Notes under the pieces: model-generated
Told to the model about the DNA's origin: nothing
What the model saw: only the letters and a program-made list of their open reading frames with translations
The model's database searches: none
Assembly (NCBI GenBank): GCA_964030785.1
Contig: OZ034973.1
Coordinates: forward strand, 1,446,132 to 1,510,131
From: Siderastrea siderea
Lineage: Eukaryota > Cnidaria > Anthozoa > Scleractinia > Rhizangiidae
Direction of reading: 5' to 3'
DNA: 64,000 nucleotides
Shown: positions 11,801 through 22,268 of the stretch, piece by piece
Layout: each line of letters opens with the position of its first letter
Numbering within the stretch: position 1 is the first letter of the stretch
Program-made: the position numbers and the translations under genes

Positions 11801-12438
11801 TGCCCCAACAGCCCAAGGTGACTGGCCCGCAGTTTTAAAAAACTTTCTTTTCCAATATCCATGATGACCAGTAATAGAAGATAAGTTGCAAAACAAGCTC
11901 GAATGATTTCTACTCCCCTACAACCTCTAAAACAGCCCAAGCACAGAAGGTCGAGGTGTGGCTGGCAGATGTGGAGTGACGGGTACGGGAACCAGGGCCA
12001 TGGGTAGCAGCCATATGACCCGATACATACGGAGAACAAAACATGCACAAAAGGCGATTGGGTTATTGGCGAGTTTAATTATTTTATTTTTGTTTTTTAT
12101 GGCACTAAATGCCCAACCTCATCCCCAGGGACTTCTCGGTTTTGAATATAGCAGTGAAAGCTTGGGGATGATATCAAATGTCCACATCCTAAAGCCAGCT
12201 AGGATGATGTCCACTTTCATTGCCTTGATTTACAATTGACACATTTTCAACGTACATTCTCGTATTTTTATTTTCTTTAGCAAACAAGCATTTTTTATTC
12301 CAATTTTTTTTTAACATTTAAACTTCCTCTCACTCTAGCATTTTGGGTACACAACAAACTCCTGGAAAGTATTCTTTCAAGGTGGGGGTAGGTGGGAATA
12401 AGGCTTCAACCAACACATGACCAGGCGCTATAACATTC

Positions 12439-12501
12439 TTTATTATTGTAGCTACTACAATGAACAACTAACACCTTTTTCACCACTCTGGGATTTTTAT
12501 T
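12439..12501 (-). terminator. Candidate poly(A) signals for the hydrolase-like gene
   Basis: On the minus strand AATAAA occurs at 12501-12496 and again at 12444-12439, about 75 and 130 bases past the stop codon at 12576. Either could serve the alpha/beta-hydrolase-like transcript. Confidence 0.5.
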
Positions 12502-12575
12502 TTGACTAAAACATACTCTTACTAGTATTTTATACAATATTAACAAGTCAAAAATGTTAAGTGGTCATTATTCAT

Positions 12576-15500
12576 TCAAAAGCTAGTGCTAGACTTGACA
12601 TGTTTTTGCTTCCATTTATCAACATGTGTTTTTATTACTTTCACAATGGTTTTATAATGTTGTAAAAGTGCTGACTGAGCAGTTCCAGACAAGTCAGTTT
12701 TTTCACTTCCTGGGTGTAAGATGTTTGAAATCTGCTCCTGAGCTGAAGACCAAATCTGAAGTTCAGGAAGGAAGAACAAAATAAGTAAAATTTCATACAA
12801 CAATCTCTCTCTAGAAAGACTAGATTCTCAGTTGATCTGCGGTTGTACACTCTCCCTTACTCCTCAGCTGCTCATTTCAAACAGGGCATACCAGGTGAGG
12901 AGAGGAAGGAGAGAGAACAGACTGCCAACATACATCCAACACATATGTCCATGCATCATTACATAATAAGCTCAATTATGCACGCATTTTGACTGGTTCT
13001 CATTTATGATCTATTAGAGGACATATGCATAGGTGGTATACATTTTGTTTCTTTATTATATAAAACAAATAGATTCCATGATGCCGTGTGTCTGTTCAGT
13101 AGTAGATCACAGAAGACGTCAAAATGTGGTAAGAACATCAGTGATACCGTCGGCTATCGCCTTGCGTGCCACTTTTTGTTCTTACCACATTTTGACATCT
13201 TCTGTGATCTATTACTGAACAGATGCATGGCAACATGGAATCTGTTTGTTAAATCCATACTAAATGTATGGTGTGTGGTATTTGCAGACTACATCACTAG
13301 AGAGTTGAATCCCATACGAGGTTTCTATCCTACAGGATCCTGTTTAGGATCCTGTAGGATCTTATAGAATCCTAGAAAATCCTGTAGGATCCTGTATAGG
13401 ATTTCTACCAGGGATACCATATAATGCAACATTGAGTGACAAAATGGCAAAATGCCCCATAACTTGTAACATTGTAATTTTGTCAGTACTATTACTTGGC
13501 ACCATTGTGCCAAACTGTTGTTTGTACCCATAAATCAGAAATCATTATTAAAAACAGTGCCTCCTAATACAAATGTATTTTTGCAAAGGTTATATGTATG
13601 GGGAAAAAGTAGATCTTAGCAAGGGTTATTGGAATCCAAAACAAAAAAAAATGCAGGTAACCGCGCATTTTTCAGAGATAATTAAACAACCATAATTCTA
13701 AAAAAAGCATTAAAATACAAAGAATGTATGGAAATTTCTTTCCAAATTTAAGCTAAATTATCTCTGAAAAATGCATGGTTACCCCCCATTTTCTTTTTGG
13801 ATTCTGATGGCCCTTGCTAAGATCTGCTTTTTCCACATTGTCATAAATCACGCAAAAATATTGTAGTTGTATTGGTGGGCAAATTCCTTAAGAAACCCGA
13901 ATATCCCGAGATGCGCAGAACGTATGCGCAGTAACAAAAGGAGGCACTGTCCTTAACGTTGATTTCCAGTCCATACCGTGCAGGCTCAGCCCCGAATTGC
14001 TTGTGAGCCTCACACATTGGAATGTTGTCTTCACGACAATAAAGAAACATAGATGATTTATGAAATAGAGTGCATGGTTGGAGCTGTACGAAAATTTTTC
14101 CACATGGAGAAATAGACTTTATAGTCAAAATACTCAGTGCGTTCCGCTTATTAGTTGGGAATGACTTTCATTAATCGGGAACAGATTGCGTTATTGGAAT
14201 CAAAATTCCACTTTCAAATTGAATATTGTAATGTTACAATGGTAGTCTTGTTCCAAATAAGGAATGCTGATTGGTTTATTATTGACATGAGGCAAATGTT
14301 CATGTGCAAGTAGCAGGCTGTTGACGGCTTGACCTATCTGACTTGATTTGTGTTCGCTCAACAAAATATTAATCGCAAATACTTTTAAAAGTGAAGAAGC
14401 AGTCTGTTGCTATAAAACCGTGAAGAATAATTTCTTAAAAACAAGTCTGCTGTAAATGCACAAGAAATGTTCCTGAAAATTGAGAAAAATTCCCCTAATG
14501 TCAAACCGATTGAAACCAGCAGCCGCCAACGGTTTCGTATTTCGCGTGTGAACTTTTGTTTATGTAAGTAACAACCCAATCAACATTCGTTATTTCAAAT
14601 GAGTCTACCGTTGGAAGATTTCAATCTTCAAATTGAAAATGAAATTTTGATTCCAATAATGCAATCCGTTCCCAAGTAATGAAAATCATTCCTAAATAAT
14701 GAGCGGAACGCGCTGAGTATTTTGACTATAATACCTCATCATTTTTGGAAGAATCTTCCTGCAACACACTGTGTGTTCATCCACAGGCTTGCAGTTCCTC
14801 GTGCCCGATGGCAACTGGACGTGCAGAACTGCAGGGCACTACTACACAGGCACCCATTTCTTCCTGTATCCCATAAACAAAACCCAATACATGTACATAC
14901 CGAGATATTATCTTGTCCTGGCTATGCGGCCACCTCAAAGTCTCTTTCTTCAATTTCACCGAGGGTAAATTAAAGCTCACATGATGGCGGGAGACAAAAA
15001 TTGTAATTTCACTTTATGTAAGATGTCACGAATTGGTACATTTCAGAACGATCGTACATGATGTAAAACAAACCGTTAAGCCTGCACAGTACGGACTGGA
15101 AATCAACTTTAAAGCTCAAGTTTTTTTGTTTTTTGGAGGTTAAACTTGCAGCTGCTCAAGTTGTCTCTTAACTGCATGAAGATCTTATCTTTATTTCTTT
15201 CAGATGCAGTACATAAATATGATTTATTATGTATATATGTTGTAGTTCAATTTTATCCTTGGTTCAATTTTTATTTTCTTTTGTTTCATATTCATTATCA
15301 TATATTAAGATAAAAAAAGAACAAAAGAAAATAAAAATTGAACCAAGGATAAAATTGAACTACAACATGTACACTATGAAATAGCCTTGTCATAACTACC
15401 AGTTTTTTACCTGGTTTAAACCTTTGCTGAGCTTGTCATCATACAAAGCACTACTAATGATTGAGACATCAGCTGACTGTGGAAATGGCTTCAGTTTCCG

Positions 15501-18500
15501 CACCATTTTCATCTGTGCTAAGCTTTCATTTGCAAAGAAAAGTTCATCAACACCTGCACTAAGATGACCAGGTTTGCATAGCAGATGCTTCTGTCTCATG
15601 GTCACATTTGATGGTAACAGTTTGTGCTGCAGTGGTGCCTTCATCCAACCAAAAATCAACGCTACTCTTGTGATTCCAGTGGCTGCAGAAAATTGAAGTG
15701 CTTGCTGAGATGACACATATCTCTCATACCACATTTGTGTCCACTCACTGCTAAACATTCCTTCCACAAGTGGATTTATTAACACAAGACTTGTAACATC
15801 GTTCTCAAACATTTGAGTGTAAAATCTTGCATTTACTGCCCCTAGTTCTGCACCAACAAGTATAAAAGGTCTTGACTGATCAGAGCTTAATGTGAAAAGC
15901 CGGTGGAAATCCTCCACCATTCTCTCACTCGTGGATAACTTGCCTCTTTTTGCTTGGTGTGGATCAGACCAGTTAACCAAAGGCCTGTCACTGAAACCTA
16001 GCCCAGCTCTGTCATAAACACACACCCGGGCCACCTTAGCAATCTCAGGTACGATCAATGCCCAGGCATCAGCTGATTGACCTGTGGGTGCATCAAAAAT
16101 CACCGTAGGGGGACCACGCCCAGTACAACCCATGAACAGTTTTTGCTTCCAACCAATGTCATACAGTTCACCTGCAAAAAAATAATCAACAAGTAAGATA
16201 AAGTCACTCACGAGCCACGTTGGCCCACACGAGCCAGAGCTTAACCCGGTTTTTGTAGCATGAAGCAACTGAGAGTATTGCTACTCCCCCCTGGATGGGA
16301 TGCTAGTCCATTGCAGGGCTACCCCCAGCAGTATGTCACCAGTATCCATTTACACACCTGGGTGGAGAGAGACAATGTGAGTCGTGTTGTCTAGGGAAAC
16401 AACACAATGGCAGGGACTGGGCTTCGAAACACTGACCTTCAGATCCGAAGTCCAACGCGCTAACCACTACACCACTGCGTCCCCACTGGCAATCAATGAG
16501 TATTAATGTTCTAATTATGAATGATAATAATCTGCACGTGCATTTTAAGTAATGGTCCACGTAAAAACTAGGCAGGCAGATTGCAAAATCGATTAAAAGG
16601 TGTTAGCTTTTAATTATTAATTCAATTAAATCCGTGAACCTGATTGGTCGATATAAAAAAATCGCCAAAAAATGCAAGAAGAAAGTGACAAAAACAGCCT
16701 TTTTTGGCTTAGTTTTCCCCATTCCCCTGTGTTGTTCCTCACGGCCAAAATTCAGCATTGTTCTATGCGCCAAGCAAGAGTTAGAATGGAAAACCTGCCA
16801 CACGCGCGATCTTCATGCGACACCATGTTGGATCTGCGATCGGAGAGTTGAGCTAACTGGCCTTTCATGGACTGGTATTTGAGTATCATGGCCTGTAAGA
16901 TCTTGCGATTGTGGCTGCAGTTTGCCTAACATTCAAGCGATTTGTATTTGAAGGAAGGAAACTGACTGCACAAACATTTTTAGTGTGAAAGAATCATCTC
17001 ACCTTGGCTGACACGTAGGAGACACGGGAAGACTTGTTTATCAGAAAGTGCCGCAAAGAGGCTATACAAAATCGACTCGTCTGCAACATGCATTTCTTCT
17101 AGCTGCTTCAGAGGAATGAATTTTATGACTGCTCCCCTCTGCCAAGTGACAGCAGATGTCAAAGATACCAGGTTGTAAGGAGTAATTTCGCGAAGGACAT
17201 GTTCGCGTGAAGCTAAATCGTCCTTCAGGAGCATTAGTACACATATAAACATTACGCCTAATGAAGAGTTTAGCCTTTTCGCTATCGCTTGTTTCTGTTC
17301 ACTGAACAGTCTTTTGCAATAACAGAGAGACCTTCCCACAATCACGGCGTAGAGACAGTGGAGAGCGATTATTTAGTATTTTGATGCAGTGGATATTGTT
17401 TCAGTATTTCATATTACTGAAAATACCTACCAGTCGCACGTAAGATGGTAATGTAAGGTAGATGCAAGTAAAATTCTCTGACAATTACAGTGAGGTATTT
17501 TATTTATTTGTTCTGTTGCAGTTTTCATAGCGCAGCACAGAGAGATGGCTCGGAACTCTACCGCATTCTACGTACGTGAGCGTGATTTGTTGCTGTTTTC
17601 GATCACCAATTTGACAGTTCCTTTGTGAAAGCCGAGCTAAATAATTTTCACGCGGTTGCTGGCTGATGTATCACTGTACTAATCTTGATGTAATTTTATA
17701 CAAGTTTAATTTCCTCGCTTTTGGCGAGTAGAAATTTTTCAAAATTTAGATACGTTACATTTTTGAATGTATTGAATGCGTAGCCGAAATAAAACGTTGT
17801 ATGAATGGATTACAAACTATCTTATTTGAAATTTGAAATTCAAATTTCGCACTTTTCGTCGTATTGGCCAATCAGATCATTCAGATTTAATTTGATTAGA
17901 GCAATTAGCACCTGAAAAATAACTGCCGCTATTGCAGTGGCCTATTGTTCTTTTGTCTAGTTTTTACGCGGACCATTACTTAAAGGAGCTATGTCAAGGA
18001 TAACGCATCTTGAAAAAATTGGCAAGTTTTTTCAAGTTCGTCATTCGTAATCTGTCTTAATCTCCCTCAGTTGTAACCATCCTTGTTTAGTTTTGGTTTA
18101 TTATTACTTCTTTGGTGTTTTTCTAAGTTAGGAAACTATTATTTTCAGGCTTCCTTCAATGAGAAAATAATTTTGTCAGATCAGAAAAATGAATGAAAAC
18201 GCCATGACATAGTTCCTTTAACAAAACGAGTTGCATCTAAATACTTCTGCTAACACCAATACATGTTTAAACACATGGGTCACAAGAATAGAGGAAATGA
18301 CATTTTGATGTTTCATCAACTTCTCACAACTGCTGCAATAAGAAATTTATAGTTAGCAGTGTCATGAGTAGAATTTGTACATTGTTAACACGTTGGAAAT
18401 GAGGTGATAAATATCCAGTGAGGCACATGATACAACAAGCCAGGGGCAGATCCAGGGAGGTAGATTGGGTGGCTAGCAACCCCCCTCTTTGGAGTCCTTT

Positions 18501-19484
18501 AAGCTTGAAACAAAGCAAGGGAACAAAACTATCACTGAGGCAACTTTGTCTTTGATTGTTCCGATATCGTTCTTTCAGGTCAGCCCCCGCCCCCCTTCAA
18601 AAACTCCTGGATCCACCACTGCAAGAACAAGTGGAATAATCATTGTTTTATTAAAGGGACACTGTCACCAATTTTTAGGATAACTTTGAAAAGCTAAAAG
18701 ACATATTCCAATCAGAGGAAACCCAAAAATACTGGTTGAGTTTCGTTTAAAACTACTCTAGAAGTTCTCTGAGACAATAATTAAGTGTGTTTGGCTGCGG
18801 ATCGCTAGGATGCAAATGGTTGTAACTTGAAAACATCAGGCTGATGTTTTCAAGTTTTTCCTTTGTTTCTTGGAAAAATCACCAGTAAATGACTGTGGTT
18901 TGTTCTTACTTTGAGAAAATCAATTGATTTCCTTCTCTTGACTTTCTAGGAGTATTCTGTGTACGTGAAAAGGCAATTAAATAATTTCAGCACATTTTCA
19001 CCCCAAAACGTAAACATCCCATGACAGTGCCCCTTTAAATTTGTAGCATAGGTAATTGCTGTGGAATTCTTGACATGACATTCAATCTCCTTACAAGGCA
19101 AAAACCAGGGTTATTCACTGACAACTTGTGTTTGACTGAGTAGGATGGAAATTCAGTAAGAGTGAGGATTTTGTAAAACGGATTAATACTAACCAGGTGG
19201 TCTTAGAACATCTCCTTCGCGGTACAATGCTGCATGATTGAGGAAACCAGGAACTAACAGCAGCAAGGAATACTTCAACAATCCCAACCAGCTACCACTG
19301 GCCTGTTTCTCTACAACCTCCTGTTCAACTGAGCAGTTTGTCTATCACAAAAGAGCAACAACAGATCTTGATTATTATCGTCTTAAAAACAGAAATACAT
19401 ATATTTATAAGATATTGCACAAATGTATTTCATTTTTACCTGCTCATGCTTCACATTTCTGTTCTCAGGTTTTCGTTTTCTCAT
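12576..19484 (-). CDS. Membrane-anchored alpha/beta-hydrolase-fold protein with altered catalytic residues
   Basis: Four exons join in phase: 19440-19484 (ATG at 19484), 19194-19341, 15411-16171 and 12576-12755 (TGA at 12578-12576), giving 377 residues. Residues 1-15 are basic (MRKRKPENRNVKHEQ), 33-49 form a hydrophobic anchor (LLKYSLLLLVPGF), and the fold begins at about 66 (ELYDIGWKQ). YDRAGLGFSD at 117-126 is the conserved strand-4 and loop motif of the family, which confirms the assignment. The nucleophile elbow at 169-175 reads LVGAELG, with Glu173 (codon GAA) where G-x-S-x-G enzymes have Ser. No typical GxGH segment is visible near the C terminus; the aligned place reads SGTAQSALLQHY. 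Probably a hydrolase-derived non-enzyme, or an enzyme with an unusual nucleophile. Intron 3 (12756-15410) is full of repeats and intron 2 contains a SINE. Confidence 0.85.
13064..13251. repeat. Hairpin repeat, ~75-bp arms
   Basis: The arms include GATCACAGAAGACGTCAAAA and its complement TTTTGACATCTTCTGTGATC, with a loop around 13140-13170. The outer ends match as ACAAATAGATTCCATG and CATGGAATCTGTTTGT. It is noncoding and intronic in the hydrolase-like gene. Confidence 0.85.
13310..13413. repeat. Partial copy of the GGATCC-rich element
   Basis: Contains CTACAGGATCCTG and TGTAGGATCC words and ends in TTTCTACCAGGG, as does the longer copy at 6778-7081. About 100 bp. Confidence 0.7.
13600..13950. 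repeat. Interspersed repeat family A, copy 1
   Basis: A palindromic core runs from AGATCTTAGCAAGGG (13611) to CCTTGCTAAGATCTGC (13813), followed by a tail with TTCCTTAAGAAACCCGA and GCGCAGTAACAAAAGGAGGC (13884-13945). Related copies lie at 42870-43150 and, split by an insertion, at 60432-60571 plus 62128-62375. There is no ORF, so it is probably a non-autonomous transposon. Confidence 0.8.
13958..15112. mobile_element. Composite segment bounded by ~33-bp inverted repeats, carrying a candidate gene fragment
   Basis: TTGATTTCCAGTCCATACCG near 13960 is matched in inverse by TACGGACTGGAAATCAA near 15087. Inside are a complete TIR element (14120-14730) and an exon-like stretch at 14792-14965, which begins after CATCCACAG and stops before a GTAAAT donor. 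In one plus-strand frame the stretch reads LQFLVPDGNWTCRTAGHYY and remains open for about 58 codons; other frames and the opposite strand are open as well. I do not recognise the peptide. It could be a captured exon or chance. Confidence 0.45.
14120..14730. mobile_element. TIR element, ~90-bp inverted ends
   Basis: Starts TATAGTCAAAATACTCAG and ends CTGAGTATTTTGACTATA. The arms match for about 90 bp and include GCGTTCCGCT and its complement AGCGGAACGC. The centre is about 430 bp without transposase. It is nested in the 13958-15112 segment. Confidence 0.85.
15236..15371. repeat. Near-perfect 60-bp-arm hairpin
   Basis: TGTTGTAGTTCAATTTTATC at the left pairs with GATAAAATTGAACTACAACA at the right; the loop is near 15290-15315. 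The arms are almost identical, implying recent origin or gene conversion. It ends only about 40 bp from the 3' splice junction of hydrolase exon 3. Confidence 0.88.
16205..16484 (-). mobile_element. tRNA-derived SINE, type 1, copy 1
   Basis: Read on the minus strand, the head at 16484 begins GGGGACGCAGTGGTGTAGTG, then GGTTAGCGCG (box A-like), and GTTTCGAAGC near 16414 sits where box B (GTTCGANNC) belongs. The body includes CAGTGTTTCG and AACACAACACGACTC words and matches 56328-56610 throughout. It lies in intron 2 of the hydrolase-like gene, just upstream of exon 3. Confidence 0.8.
17003..17345 (-). other. Candidate alternative first exon of the hydrolase-like gene
   Basis: An open frame of more than 110 codons ends at a good donor (CAAG|GTGAGA at 17003/17002) in phase 1, the same phase as the normal exon 2 donor, so it could splice directly to the exon at 16171 and give ...LLRVSQ-GELYDIG. 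The first in-frame ATG starts MFICVLMLLKDDLASREHVL. It lies inside intron 2, where the constitutive chain skips it. It may be an alternative promoter exon or a chance ORF; transcripts are needed to decide. Confidence 0.3.
17990..18221. mobile_element. MITE with TTAAAGGRGCTATGTCA ends, copy 1
   Basis: The ends TTAAAGGAGCTATGTCA and TGACATAGTTCCTTTAA enclose 232 bp. The same terminal pattern recurs at 18651-19038 and 38042-38428. No ORF. Confidence 0.82.
18441..18622. mobile_element. Short element with CAGGGGCRGATCCAG ends, copy 1
   Basis: The stretch from AGGGGCAGATCCAGGG to CCTGGATCCACCACTG matches 54592-54776 in the opposite orientation, including internal GGGTGGCTAGC and TCAGGTCAGCC words. 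About 180 bp, noncoding. Confidence 0.78.
18651..19038. mobile_element. MITE with TTAAAGGGRCTGTGTCA ends, copy 2
   Basis: The ends TTAAAGGGACACTGTCAC and GACAGTGCCCCTTTAA enclose 388 bp. The centre includes a short GAAAACATCAG / CTGATGTTTTC hairpin. It matches 38042-38428 in terminal sequence, length and several internal words. Confidence 0.82.
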
Positions 19485-19931
19485 AGTTCCTGGAAATACA
19501 AATATTATAAGTACTACTGGAACAGGGTGGACTTCTCAAGAGTAAAATAATGCACCTATCAAGGTTCAGTTGCAATGTGGTGGGGGGAGGAGGAAGGGAA
19601 GATGCACAACAATATTGTCTTTTGTGGAGGTCAAAAAATTTTTTCTAACCTTAGCTGAGAGCTAAAATGAACACAGGTCAAATAAGGTTCAATCCTCCCC
19701 AAAGCGTATTCCTTTCAGTTAAAAACCAGCCATGGATGGAGGCTGGGTATTGAGACCAAATGAGATCAGCTGTCCCATATCTGCTGACAGGTGCAGACAT
19801 GGGGCATGTCAGATGGGCACTTCAGTTAAGTGAGGGCTAGAAAGTAATCGAAAATCAACCAAACTACAGACTATGGGGCCACTTTAAATCAGGTACCAGA
19901 TAAGCCAGCTTAATATTATTGTAGAGTAGTA

Positions 19932-20175
19932 TCTAATCTGCAAGTAGTATCTAATTTTGGTGATAGCGATTGTGGGGAGGGGGGGGGGAGGGACAAAAAT
20001 ACACATGCGCACACGCAAAATTCCGGGGAGACACGATGCAAGTGCCAAAAATGAGGGGAGCGCCAAAAATTTGGCGCTCCCTTTGTGTCGTGTCTCCCAG
20101 GAATTTCACACGCACGCATGTGTATTTTTGCCCGCCCCACGATCGCTATCGCCAAAATTAGAGACTACTCGCAGT
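19932..20175. repeat. Long hairpin, ~110-bp arms
   Basis: The arms meet at GCGCCAAAAATTTGGCGC near 20070. Outer pairs include TTTTGGTGATAGCGAT against ATCGCTATCGCCAAAA, and AAAAATACACATGCG against CGCATGTGTATTTTT. Noncoding; overlapping open frames on both strands reflect the palindrome. Confidence 0.88.
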
Positions 20176-20897
20176 CTAGCCTGTTTGCTTGTTTGACAAC
20201 AGACTGCTGTTAAAAAAAAAAAAGTACAAAATTATGCTTATATAGCGCTTATCTAATGTTGCTGATGTGAGATCAGTCAATGTGACGGCTAACACTACAC
20301 AATGAAACTCCTGAGAAAAAGTTGAAAATAATTTCCAGTGCATGCTTTTACAAAAGTCAGTTCATATGACATGGTTGCCTGTTTTCAAGGCAGACATGCT
20401 AACAGTCAGGGACTTGGAAGCCAAAAGGGAGTCCTAAACTAAACTACTACCGAGCCAAATACGTAGACTCAATACTCAAACACAGACCCAAAATTTAGCT
20501 GCTACGTCAAATGAGTCACCAAAAAAACACACTCCTTCAAAACTGACACCTTGTGTTAATTTTCTCTTTTAATTACATCCTTCCCAGCTTAAAACTGGCA
20601 TAACTTCCTTGGCAACCACCCTCTCCCACATACTCCACTTGCTCCACTGAGGTTCACTCTCTTCACTGACAAGTATTTCCAACGTCCAAGCGGTTTTCGC
20701 ACGTGAAAAGAAACGAAAGACGAATGGTCGTGGTATGGGATCGTAAGATATCTTGACCCGTACCGGCCACCATTCAGATTCGTCACTTCAAAGTATCTAT
20801 TTTCATGCAGAAATTTGCGACATTAATGTGGTAAGCTGAGGTCCATTACACCAAATACTCATTTATATTTACTTCTGGCGAACCAGCGAGGACTTAC
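20176..20897. other. No confident gene
   Basis: Contains a short poly-A run near 20210. On the minus strand an open frame at 20569-20786 has no ATG and reads WWPVRVKISYDPIPRPF near its start; its only possible 5' splice acceptor (TTTGAAG at 20793-20787) has no pyrimidine tract. I see no other structure. Confidence 0.4.
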
Positions 20898-21144
20898 CTA
20901 CAATTTTAAGAACCGAATGGAATTGGACCTGCCAATGAAAAAGACTTTTCTTTCTCTGAATTTTTCCTTACGCCACGTGGTGTATTCCTTACATGAAGCA
21001 CTGGATTACTATTAGTAAGACGCTGACCTAGATTTCGGCTCAGTGGAGATTTCTCGTTGCCAGTTCCCAGCTTTCCTCTGCGAAGAAGTGGGCCATGCGT
21101 TTCCCGAAGACATCGAAAGACACCATAATGAATTAAAAGAAAAC
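20898..21144 (-). other. Candidate 5' untranslated exon of the hydrolase-like gene
   Basis: On the minus strand a pyrimidine-rich acceptor (CCTTTTTTCAG at 21145 and above) precedes 247 bases that end at a near-consensus donor (GTAG|GTAAGT at 20898). The next good acceptor downstream is TATTTCCAG at 19490, five bases before the hydrolase start codon, so this could be its 5' UTR. It contains a short upstream ORF (MVSFDVFGKRMAHFF..., 28 codons). The linkage is inferred from splice signals only. Confidence 0.35.
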
Positions 21145-21281
21145 CTGAAAAAAGGCTGATGGTATGGGTTTTTTTAGGCTGATAATTTTTGTGATTTTTT
21201 TTAACACGCGCATGGATAGTCATGTTCCGCAAAAGTTTACTCCTTTACTCCATATAGCAAATTAATTTAGCCGTCGCCAGT

Positions 21282-22255
21282 TCGAGACTAATGCATGGTT
21301 CAATTTTACCTGTTACCATCCCCCCCCCCCAGGCAACCCCGGGGACAAGTCCAGCCCTTCGGTCCCGGGGGTGGGGAATTGGTTGAAGCCGTCTTGTCCC
21401 GGGGGGAGGGGGGCGGGGCAAGTCGAAAATAAACATCTTGTTGTTCCCTCGTTCTTGTGCAGTACGTCACTTCTTGGTTGACGCCGGACCGCGTGGAGAA
21501 GACTGCCTATTTCCAGGGAGAATCTCTAGAATTTGTAGCAGACTGGTCAGAGAAGATAATCTCTCAAAATTAAAATCTGTATTCGAAGGTACTTTTATTT
21601 TAAATTGTTAAACGAATGTGCGTTTGATGCGTACTCGAATAGTTGGCGTTCATCACAAACAAAGATTTATTTCTTCTGTGAGCGTATTTATGTACATACT
21701 AAGACGACTTAAATAGACTCTATATGAAAACGGATGCACGGTTTTGTATTTAACAGAGGTCAGTCCAGTGTTCATTCTTACGAAACAAGCTAAGAAAACC
21801 TCCTTTAAAATGCTGCCATCGACTTGTTCACGGGCCTCTTGTGCGTATGTGCTATATTTAGAATAAATCACTTGGCGAAAATTCTTTACTCCCTAGCCGT
21901 ATGCGGTTAAGCGTTTTTCTTCAGTTTTTTTTTCAAATGTAGTCAGTGCATGTTTTTATTACATTATACATGTAGTGTCATTCGTTCAAGAAACTCTAGA
22001 AAAGCGTTTAAGTTCGTGTCAAAATGTCTGGTTTTGCTATTGTACGGAAATCAATATCGTAATCTATGTTTTGTACACAAAACAACGTATTTGTGGTCGA
22101 TGAGCAGTCCGGGGGTGGGGAATTGTCTCTTTTTGCGTGCCCGGGGGTGGGGAATAGTCCGCCAAGTGAGAACAAAATTGCAAATCCCCGGGGGTATGCC
22201 CGGGGGGATGGTTACAGGTAGAATTGAACCATGCATAAACTTCAAAACAGCTTAG
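21282..22255. mobile_element. ~970-bp TIR element with GGGG/CCCC-rich subterminal blocks
   Basis: ATGCATGGTTCAATTTTACC near 21290 pairs with GGTAGAATTGAACCATGCAT near 22217. Inside each end come CCGGGG/CCCGGG blocks with the motif GTGGGGAATTG. The centre (21440-22090) has no coherent coding frame. Confidence 0.8.
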
Positions 22256-22268
22256 TTCAACGGCTTGC

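Noticed and set aside
11563..12048. 161-codon minus-strand frame
   Set aside because: Overlaps an AAAATCC-rich repeat and has no splice context or recognisable motif; kept out despite its length.
20569..20786. Minus-strand open frame without ATG (WWPVRVKISYDPIPRPF)
   Set aside because: No start codon, no pyrimidine tract at the only acceptor, and no donor that joins it to the hydrolase exons.
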